Origin: Symsagittifera roscoffensis
Taxonomy: Eukaryota; Xenacoelomorpha; Acoela; Convolutidae
Direction of reading: 5' to 3'
DNA length: 64,000 bases
Assembly: GCF_963678635.1 (NCBI RefSeq)
Contig: NC_087064.1
Location: 66,705,548-66,769,547 of the forward strand
Of the stretch, positions 56,741-64,000 are shown piece by piece. Position numbers and translations under genes: made by a program. Within the stretch, counting starts at the first letter, position 1. Every line of letters begins with the position of its first letter. Under the pieces are notes generated by a model. That model worked only from the letters and a program-made list of their open reading frames with translations, did not search any database and was not told the origin of the DNA.

Positions 56741-57656
56741 TGTGCCAGTCGGTCATATTTGGAAGTTTGACCTTGAGAGAAGCAAAAAACACTTGATTTT
56801 GGAGTGAAATTTAATTTGTCAAAATTTCGAATGGAACCTGTCATGCACGATTTTCTCGCGAGAACTGAAAATCAGAAAAAGAGATCAGAACAATTTCAGA
56901 ACAATTGAGTCGAAAACGCGGGAAAGTCGCAAGAAAAAGCAGTAGGAAATTGCTATTCGCAATTTCCATCACTATAATAATCGAGAGTAGAGCTGTCCCA
57001 TCTGTGACAGAGACGAGAGCATTCCCTCGAATTGGATTATAACGACTGGAGCATTATTCGGAACTGGACTAGAGTGAACCTTCGGTGGAAAGGTGGACAG
57101 CTTGAGTGTCCTAATGGTTCACAAGAAAACTATTGTCTAGAGTATAAACTCGTTCTCATTGTTAAAACTATAAAACATTAGACTCATTTAGTTGCGTTAT
57201 TTAATTCTTGAGTTAGTTACCGACTGGATTATTTCCCACTTCTTGAGCGTGCTACTATGTGAGTACAAATTTAAATTCCTAGAGTGTGTTTTATAATTGT
57301 GATGTTGAGGTAAGGCGAGTTTTAGGTTGATCCATCTGAAATGGATCAAAGTTCCACTGTCTAATAAAAAGTAACTTAACGGATTGTTCCAACCCGGTTT
57401 TTAACGGCGTTCATGTATTTTGGGTATCTAGAGACCTAAGTATGGGGACGTTTCTAATTCTAGAGTGGGGGGATATTTTAGTAGTAGCCTTTAAGCTGTA
57501 ACGGGTCGTAGTCTCATGTCACAAGCGAACCGAACTGGCTCCGACCGTTCTTGAGGTAGAAAAACACAAGAGATAGTGTCCCTGACCCTTGAGCCAGTGG
57601 TTGTAGGGCCTATTTTTCTTAAGCCTCATGTGTGACTGCAGTAGACGAATGTTACA
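56741..57656 (+). mobile_element. LTR of element D (916 bp)
   Basis: It starts TGTGCCAGTCG directly after the polypurine tract and ends ACGAATGTTACA, matching the ends of the C LTR (TGTGACATTCG ... GCGAATGTTACA). It contains a perfect palindrome TTCTCGCGAGAA near 56,853, TATA-like GTATAAACTC (57,140) and CTATAAAAC (57,167), a hairpin GATCCATCTGAAATGGATC near 57,331, and a polyadenylation-like AATAAA at 57,363. The order suits U3-R-U5. Confidence 0.8.
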
Positions 57657-57667
57657 TAGTGTTTTTA

Positions 57668-57685
57668 TGGCGCTCCTGGGTGTTT
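57668..57685 (+). other. Candidate primer-binding site of element D
   Basis: TGGCGCTCCTGGGTGTTT begins 11 bases after the LTR end. The TGG start fits a tRNA 3' CCA, but the following bases do not give an obvious T-arm, so a non-tRNA or self-priming mechanism is not excluded. Confidence 0.35.
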
Positions 57686-58141
57686 ACGACATCAAGACTA
57701 CGGAGTCGAACCCACTTGAGACAGCTTCGGGCTGAATGCCCATTCTAGAGTACCGGCGGTACGGTTCGACAGGAACGTGCAAACCTTCCGGTTGTACCGT
57801 GATAGCTTTTTAAGAAAACTCGAGAAAATTTCCTGGTACGCTCTCCGAACGAGGCTTAGCTAACCGAGTAAAGGGGGGCAACTAGGGAGACAAAAACACG
57901 AGCAAAAAGACAAAAAGCAAAACAAAAACCAAAAAAGAATAGAAAAAGGAATAAAAACCATAATACGAAAAAAGACAGTGACTTTGACACCAGATTAGTT
58001 GGATCAAACCTTTATATTAATTAAATAGTATACCCATACTGTTTTACAAGTTCGATCGTTTCGATCAACCTAGCAATTTAAACCAGTAAACTGAATAAAG
58101 TGCCCGAAGTGGGGCGTCGTCAAGGGTTTTCAGATAGCTTG

Positions 58142-58340
58142 GAACTTAGCTGGACCAATAGGAGACTTGACTGGAAGAGGTGACAAGCCGAGTGGGAAAG
58201 TGGTTCAGGGACACTTGAGCTGAACCAATAGGAGACTTGACTGGAAGAGGTGACCAGCCGAGTGGGAAAGTGGTTCAGGGACACTTGAGCTGAACCAATA
58301 GGAGACTGGACTGGAACAGGTGACCAGTCGAGTGGGAAAG
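58142..58340. repeat. 70-bp tandem repeat, about 2.8 copies
   Basis: 'ACCAATAGGAGACTTGACTG' starts at 58,154 and 58,224 and recurs with one change at 58,294, an exact 70-base period. Each unit has a CCAAT box and 'GAGTGGGAAAGTGGTTCAGG'. The third copy is the most diverged and is cut short. Confidence 0.92.
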
Positions 58341-59157
58341 CAGCCAAGAAGGATTTGGCAATTCTCGAGTTCTCAAGTTGGGCAGAACGGGTATCGTTAG
58401 AATCCACATTACATTATAGGAGATAAGTGTAAAATTGGATAAGCGAAATCCCCCAGTTTTGAGAACGTTTTTACTTGAGCAGGCCTGGAAACAGGTCTAC
58501 GGTTTTCTCTTGAGAGGTTTAGCACCCGGCGCTTAAAGTAATTTTTAGGCTTAAGAAGGGGGGCTAGAAAGGGGGGAGGTTAGAACGGGGACTGGTTAAG
58601 TTAGAGGTTGGCGGTTGTAAATTGTAAAAAGGGGGAAATTAGAGTAACTAATTAGTCGACATCGTTGACTTAGTTACATTAGAAATTAACACGCGTTGGT
58701 AATATTAGGTGGAGATCCAAAATTCAACTCGAGTTAAGACTGGTACGCTGGTTGGTTTGGTAGGGGGGACCGGATATAAACAGCTTTTGTGAAACCCCAT
58801 AAGATCACTAGTGGGGGGAGGAAAACGCGTGGCAATTAGGTACCAGACATTTTTTTCGACGAAAGGTAGACATTGGTCACCTTTGAATTTCAGGTGGGCT
58901 CATTTTTCTGTTTTTATTATTTTTCTTACTTAGATTTTTGTTGCATTTTAGTGAGGATTTGTGTTTGGTTTTATACGAACAGGTGATCACAAGATACCTG
59001 CGCACCTACATTGAAATAGAAACAACCAAAAAGAAGAGGGGGGTCAGCATTTGGCTTTTAAGAGAGGGTTTTTGGGAAAATTTTACTAGAGCTTGAGTGG
59101 TGGTACAAGGTACGGTGATTCAAGAAGACCCTACAACGAGGAAGACACTCCGTGACG

Positions 59158-59905
59158 AGTCTTGGGACAGTACCGAAGAAGTCTTGGGACAGAGCAGTCT
59201 TGGGACAGTGGTCTTGGGACAGGGTCTTGGGACAGTGGTCTTGGGACAGGGTCTTGGGACAGTGGTCTTGGGACAGGGTCTTGGGACAGTGGTCTTGGGA
59301 CAGTGGTCTTGGGACAGTGGTCTTGGGACAGGGTCTTGGGACAGTGGTCTTGGGACGGGGTCTTGGGACAGTGGTCTTGGGACAGTGGTCTTGGGACAGG
59401 GGTCTTGGGACAGGGTCTTGGGACAGGGTCTTGGGACAGTGGTCTTGGGACAGGGTCTTGGGACAGGGGTCTTGGGACAGTGGTCTTGGGACAGGGTCTT
59501 GGGACAGTGGTCTTGGGACAGGGTCTTGGGACAGTGGTCTTGGGACAGTGGTCTTGGGACAAGGGTCTTGGGACACTAGTCTTGGGACACTAGCCTTGGG
59601 ACACTGGTCTTGGGACACTGGTCTTGGGACAGTAGTCTTGGGACACTAGCCTTGGGACAGTAGTCTTGGGACACCAGCCTTGGGACACTGGTCTTGGGAC
59701 ACTGCCCTTGGGACACTAGTCTTGGGACAGTAGTCTTGGGACACTAGCCTTGGGACACTAGTCTTGGGACACTAGCCTTGGGACACTGGTCTTGGGACAC
59801 TGCCCTTGGGACACTAGTCTTGGGACAGTAGTCTTGGGACAGTAGTCTTGGGACACTAGCCTTGGGACACTAGTCTTGGGACAGTAGTCTTGGTACAAGG
59901 GTCTT
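59158..59905. repeat. 13-14-bp minisatellite in the element D leader
   Basis: Over 50 tandem copies of CTTGGGACAGTGGT and shorter CTTGGGACAGGGT. The left half uses mostly AGTGGT/AGGGT; from about 59,570 the right half uses ACTAGC/AGTAGT/ACTGGT variants. Long open frames on both strands are by-products: the unit has no stop in several frames. A few isolated units (59,153 and 59,948) mark diffuse edges. Confidence 0.95.
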
Positions 59906-60191
59906 AGGACACTAGCGGAGAGTACTGTGATAGTGACGAATAGTCTTGGGACGGTATAAAAATTGAAGTAGAATCACAACAAGTGTGTCTTAAGACAGAA
60001 TAAGACAAATCGAAATAGGTACGGTTAAGACCAAATTAAGGAAAGTTTTTCGGAGGTTTTAGAAAGAGAATTAGATAAGGTTTTTAACACGTTGTACAGA
60101 ATTCGTTACCACAAAAAATATTTTTTTTACCCTTAGAATAGAATCGTGTATATAATAAAATTGTAAATAGGAGCAGTTGTAAATAGAAATA

Positions 60192-63100
60192 ATGAGGCGG
60201 AGTAGGGTACCGGTGCTCGAAAAAAGGTCAAGTGGATCAAACACGAAATATAATTCATCGCTGCGCGGAACGACATCAACGGGCCCAAAGATAACGAAGA
60301 CGAACTTTTCAGTTAACATGGTCAGCACAAGGAGTACAGCGGAGAACAGGGCGAAAGAGGGCACGGAAGGGGAGCGAGTAGAACCCACCATCGAGATTGA
60401 TCTAGAGACACCCGATCAAAGTGTGGATGAAACAAGGAAGATGGCGACAGAGTCAACTCCAATGCCCAATGCAGAGGAACCGAACCAGAAACCCATAGAG
60501 TTCTCACCGATAGATGACGCGGAAGATGCAATAGGCAACACCGAAGAAACGGTGAAAGAAGACTCTCAAGTAAAGAGGACATCTTTTACGGAAAAATTGG
60601 GAATAATGTTCGGAATAAAAACAAAAGAAAACGTGACTGAAGAACCAAAAGCAGAAAGAGCACGAACATTTGGGACAGTGAGCACGAAGACCTCAGAAGC
60701 CAATCCAAGAGAGGAACAAGCTAAAGCAGAGGCTACGGCCGAAGAGAGACCGACAGCTGACCATGAAGAGACTACCATTGAGCTGGGTGACTTGTTGGCG
60801 AAATTAAATCAGATTGACAAAAGACTTAAGCACAGTGAAGAAGACAGAGAGGTGATAAAAAAGGAGATAAGATACAACAAGCACGAGTATCTAGACAGTT
60901 ATTTTAACCTAGCTAAGGCAACAGATGAGAGACTCAAGGAAATGTCAGATAAGGTAGAAGCCACCAATGAAGAACGAGAAAAGAACATCAAAACAGACAT
61001 GCAACAGTTGAAGAACCGATATGATGATGTCAACAGCCAATTAGGGAGCCTGGAAAGGAGAATGGACACAATGAGCAAGAGTCAAGCTGAGAGTTCGTGT
61101 GCAATACAGGCGAAGTTGGATGCAATCTTGAGAGGTTCTACTCCACAAGAAAGACCGGCAGCGGATCGTACGCAAGGCATCAGAGTTGACTTTGTAGAAC
61201 CACAAAGGAACAAACGGCAATCGACACCGTTGCCCTTAACCAGGGATGCGATAAGCATAGCACCAACAGCTGCGAAAACAATAATGAAGAATGGAACGTC
61301 GAATACAACGTCTGCTCCGGGAGATTCAACAGCTAACAGCAACACAGGACCGGATGCTATGACATGGGTCAGCACTTGGGAGATGATGAACAGGACTCTA
61401 GAGGCCTTCGCCACGAGGAACACTGACTCGAGCGACAGGAGAGAGGGAAAATCAAGAAAGACATTCAAGAAGCCAAAAGAATTCAAAGACGACTCCGATG
61501 GATGCATTGACACTTGGGTGGAAGTGATGAGATTACATCTAGAACAAGATAACTTGAGTGACGAAAGACAAGCATGTACAGCCATACTGAGCAACTTGGA
61601 AGGAACGGCATTAAAATGCGTGGTCGCAAAGAAGGAGGAAGAACGCGACACCGCGGACAAGATCTTCGAGATATTGCTGAATCGATTCGGGTCAGGCATG
61701 AAGGGTCACCAAGCGATGATGCGATTTGAAAAGAGAAGGCAGAGGGACGACGAGTCAATAGATCGGTTCCTAGATGACCTCGAGAGCTTGAGAAGGAGGA
61801 GTGACCCAGAGGAGTCGACAAATAGACGGAACTTTAGCATTGCCTCGAAGTTCATCGATGGGGTGAAAAGTGATGACTTAAGGACAATGTTAGCAACATA
61901 CTACACATTGTCGAAGGACAGCGCACCCACCCCAGAAGAAATGAGACAGAAATCAAGAGAATACATGCTGATGAAACCTAAGAAGTACTCATATTCCGAA
62001 AACAGGAACACGCAAGGGGGAAGCCAACCCCAGAGGTCATCATGGTACAAACCTAGAGATGATATGGACAAGCGCAGATCATGCGCGAACTGCGGGTCAG
62101 CGGATCATCATGTGGCTGACTGCACAACGTACAAACAAGGCATGAAGAGCCTAGGTTATGCACCGGATGAAGAGGATATGAGCCAGATGGAGGAACACGA
62201 GTACTATAATGGCTTAATCATCAAGATAGGCGCCAGATGCTTCTTCTGTAACCAGGAGGGGCACTTCAGAATGGATTGTCCCTTGTTCTGGGAAGCGGTC
62301 AAGGACCAGAATCACCCCAAACATAAGTTGGCATTAGCGGCGGTGCAGAATCAGCGGAACAGGCAAAACGAGTTTGAATCTAGGAACTTGGGGGCACCAA
62401 ACACCGAATTGCCGACGAAGACAGTGAAAGCTGTTACACATGTTAGCGGTGCGTTAGAGTCCGCGGCCGGAAGCTCTCTAGAGATAAATTATGAGAAAGC
62501 GGCGACGGAAGCAATTGCCAAAGTGAAACAAGATCTGGCTGCGAAAGAAATAGAGCAACGACTAAAGTTGGAGATCGAAAGACAGAATTTTAACGAAGCA
62601 TTAACCGGATCGAACTCAATACCAGAGGCTAGAACGGGCTCAATGAAGACCGGGAATTGTAACACCGTGAAAATGGTGACAGGTAAACCTTTTGGAATAT
62701 CGAAAATCGGAGCAAGAATAATGTCGATAATCACAGTGGGCGGACACGAGGTAACCAGAAACTTGAGCGAGCCGAGCGACCAGACGATAATGCACATTGA
62801 CGTGTATGCAGACTACTTGAGTGGAATAAGTCCACAAACGACTTCTAGAGCGCTCAGGGCACTACTCACGAGAGGGGGCAGCAAATCGGTACGTGTTGAT
62901 AATAGGTACACTGAAGCTTATGGTCCACACGAGGTCATGCTAAATATAGATGGAATCAACATCTATACCAAGACGATGATAACATGCGACGAAGACCTAA
63001 TTGGACAAATCTATGTAGGGAAAGAAGAGTTGAAAGTAAGATCGATCGGACACTGTGCCATGCTTGAAGAAGATGCAATGCACATCGGGACGGAAGCAGA

Positions 63101-64000
63101 CGTGACAGGGCACGTGCTAGACATAAATGGCAAAAAGACTCAGTTGCGTGGATTACTTGACACGGGAGCAGTCTTGAGCGTCATACCAATCGAAACATGG
63201 GAAAAGATGGGCTTTGACAAAGGTGACTTGATAGACTCGAGAATACGGCTGTCAGCTGCAAACAAAGGGGCCCTACAGGTGCTGGGCAGGACGCCGATAA
63301 TAGCCCTCAATTTGGGGGAACGTAACCTGTGGATGAGCTTCATCGTGGTAGAAAACCTAGATGAATCTGACCAATTCATTTTGGGCAGAGACTTGATCAG
63401 GAATTTCGACGTAACGATTGATCTAAATAATGCAATGTTCAGGATACGGAACCCGGATAGGAGGTACGCAATCAAACCGGTAAATTTAATAATGGCGAAT
63501 GAAAACAAAGCACCGGTATTCTTGAGTAGGAGAGTGAGGTTAAAAGCTAATGAAGCGGCAATCGTAAGCTTGAGGATGAAAAATTATAATGAACTAATTG
63601 ACAACAAGCAAGTGTGTATAGTTCCGAATCCCAATAGTCAAAGCGCTGCTGTTTTAGGAAGATCATTTTCGATAACGAAGAGCGGCCTCTGCGTCAGTGT
63701 CTTGTTGAATACCCTTGATATACCGATCACGATACAGAGAGGGAGGAAGCTGGGATATGCTTTACCAGTTAAAACTCGATACGAAACAATTGAAAACTCA
63801 AAACAAAATGAAGTTGTTGATTGTCCTAATCACAGGGACAAAATTTGTATCTTGAGACGATTGCAGAGAATAAAAGATTCTTCAAGTCTTATCAAATCAC
63901 TTAAGTCAGAAACGGACGATGGGCTTTCGAGCTGTTCGAACTTTCCAGAGCGACCCACACTAGATGAAATGCAAACTGATAAACCGGTTCTGCCGGAGAT
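60192..64000 (+). CDS. Gag-protease(-pol) polyprotein of element D, open at window end
   Basis: One frame is open from an in-frame TAA at 60,180 to the last base (1,269 codons and two bases). The first ATG is 60,192 (MRRSRVPVLEKRSSG); a second candidate is 60,318. In order: an acidic/Thr-rich N-terminus; a charged helical, probably coiled-coil, region (about residues 196-316); a retrotransposon gag capsid core (about 427-590, WVEVMRLHLEQDN, then LSNLEGTALKCVV); two CCHC knuckles at residues 631 (CANCGSADHHVADC) and 683 (CFFCNQEGHFRMDC); and an aspartic protease with LLDTGAVLSVIP (Asp about residue 990) and ILGRDLI (about 1063). The end, around PTLDEMQTDKPVLPE, is the usual approach to RT. There is no stop or shift, so this copy looks intact and perhaps recently active. 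Gag and pol share a frame, with no frameshift site. The capsid packages RNA; the protease processes the polyprotein. Confidence 0.93.
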   Translation, partial: MRRSRVPVLEKRSSGSNTKYNSSLRGTTSTGPKITKTNFSVNMVSTRSTAENRAKEGTEGERVEPTIEIDLETPDQSVDETRKMATESTPMPNAEEPNQKPIEFSPIDDAEDAIGNTEETVKEDSQVKRTSFTEKLGIMFGIKTKENVTEEPKAERARTFGTVSTKTSEANPREEQAKAEATAEERPTADHEETTIELGDLLAKLNQIDKRLKHSEEDREVIKKEIRYNKHEYLDSYFNLAKATDERLKEMSDKVEATNEEREKNIKTDMQQLKNRYDDVNSQLGSLERRMDTMSKSQAESSCAIQAKLDAILRGSTPQERPAADRTQGIRVDFVEPQRNKRQSTPLPLTRDAISIAPTAAKTIMKNGTSNTTSAPGDSTANSNTGPDAMTWVSTWEMMNRTLEAFATRNTDSSDRREGKSRKTFKKPKEFKDDSDGCIDTWVEVMRLHLEQDNLSDERQACTAILSNLEGTALKCVVAKKEEERDTADKIFEILLNRFGSGMKGHQAMMRFEKRRQRDDESIDRFLDDLESLRRRSDPEESTNRRNFSIASKFIDGVKSDDLRTMLATYYTLSKDSAPTPEEMRQKSREYMLMKPKKYSYSENRNTQGGSQPQRSSWYKPRDDMDKRRSCANCGSADHHVADCTTYKQGMKSLGYAPDEEDMSQMEEHEYYNGLIIKIGARCFFCNQEGHFRMDCPLFWEAVKDQNHPKHKLALAAVQNQRNRQNEFESRNLGAPNTELPTKTVKAVTHVSGALESAAGSSLEINYEKAATEAIAKVKQDLAAKEIEQRLKLEIERQNFNEALTGSNSIPEARTGSMKTGNCNTVKMVTGKPFGISKIGARIMSIITVGGHEVTRNLSEPSDQTIMHIDVYADYLSGISPQTTSRALRALLTRGGSKSVRVDNRYTEAYGPHEVMLNIDGINIYTKTMITCDEDLIGQIYVGKEELKVRSIGHCAMLEEDAMHIGTEADVTGHVLDINGKKTQLRGLLDTGAVLSVIPIETWEKMGFDKGDLIDSRIRLSAANKGALQVLGRTPIIALNLGERNLWMSFIVVENLDESDQFILGRDLIRNFDVTIDLNNAMFRIRNPDRRYAIKPVNLIMANENKAPVFLSRRVRLKANEAAIVSLRMKNYNELIDNKQVCIVPNPNSQSAAVLGRSFSITKSGLCVSVLLNTLDIPITIQRGRKLGYALPVKTRYETIENSKQNEVVDCPNHRDKICILRRLQRIKDSSSLIKSLKSETDDGLSSCSNFPERPTLDEMQTDKPVLPE

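Larger units (their letters stand above)
57686..60191 (+). other. Long leader of element D
   Basis: About 2.5 kb between LTR and gag without credible coding. It holds a 70-bp tandem repeat (58,142-58,340) and a 13-14-bp minisatellite (59,158-59,905). It also has several runs of five or six G (58,557; 58,572; 58,764; 58,811; 59,037). Such a long, repeat-filled leader is unusual for a compact retrotransposon. Confidence 0.65.

Noticed and set aside
56496-56844. Minus-strand frames of 98 and 87 codons next to the D LTR
   Set aside because: They overlap the 3' UTR, polypurine tract and LTR start of a plus-strand element and show no conservation with element C.
57003-57656. D LTR starting at TGTGACAGAGACG (57,003)
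   Set aside because: The start at 56,741 is better: it directly follows the polypurine tract shared with element C and gives an LTR of nearly the same length.
58550-59040. G-quadruplexes in the D leader
   Set aside because: Runs of five or six G exist, but I found no four runs within short loops of each other.
59058-59649. Long open frames on both strands through the repeats at 59.1-59.6 kb (LGTVVLGQ- or SQDHCPKT-type peptides)
   Set aside because: They are translations of a 13-14-base minisatellite that has no stop in several frames; equal openness on both strands shows it is not selected coding.
59158-59905. CRISPR array
   Set aside because: Repeats are directly contiguous with no unique spacers, and the setting is eukaryotic.
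60071-63508. Minus-strand frames of 70-205 codons opposite the gag-protease gene
   Set aside because: They are antisense shadows of a 1,269-codon plus-strand frame with clear domains.

Overview
This window looks like a repeat-rich, AT-rich nematode chromosome segment. Caenorhabditis is my best guess, because the gag-protease reading frame at the right edge closely resembles the Ty3/gypsy elements common in that genus; that is recognition, not a database search. There is nothing bacterial here: no operons, ribosome binding sites or tightly packed genes. I see no convincingly intact host gene. Nearly everything is transposable element, satellite or duplicated gene debris.

Layout. 1-655: LTR remnant of the family called A/B below. 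About 0.69-13.5 kb: a very diverged tandem array of roughly 1.2-1.8 kb units with no credible coding. 13.68-14.32 kb: a fold-back MITE flanked by TTA on both sides. 15.26-15.74 kb: two related 22-bp minisatellites. 16.2-22.0 kb: duplicated exon-like modules on the minus strand, cut at 22,023 by a retroelement LTR. 22.0-28.7 kb (element C, minus strand): a 903-bp LTR, polypurine tract, 3' UTR and about 5.2 kb of decayed but plainly protein-coding sequence that I cannot assign to a family. 28.7-30.9 kb: 3' end and LTR of element A (plus strand). 31.24-32.81 kb: a TA-flanked inverted-repeat DNA element whose arms contain a RING-finger gene. 33.3-53.9 kb: element B (minus strand), a decayed Ty3/gypsy element with gag, protease, RT, RNase H, integrase and an env-like third gene, carrying a 2.7-kb internal tandem duplication. 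53.5-56.3 kb: two full copies and a stub of a 1.35-kb unit (LTR fragment plus palindrome-rich sequence). 56.3-64.0 kb (element D, plus strand): 3' end of one element, a shared 916-bp LTR, a long leader holding two tandem repeats, then one uninterrupted gag-protease frame that runs off the window.

How the parts relate. C and D belong to one LTR family: same terminal inverted repeat, same polypurine tract, similar LTR length and a shared hairpin. C therefore suggests what lies at the 3' end of a D-type element: a large unidentified third coding region. A, the LTR pieces at 53.5-56.3 kb and B share another LTR family. A and the 1.35-kb units also share non-LTR flanks, so they arose by segmental duplication; the units preserve the empty site of the RING-bearing DNA element.

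The most novel-looking items are the RING-carrying TA-flanked element (31,245-32,808), the unassigned third coding region of C (23,481-28,681), and a family of near-perfect ~48-bp palindromes (32.8, 54.1-54.3 and 55.4-55.7 kb).
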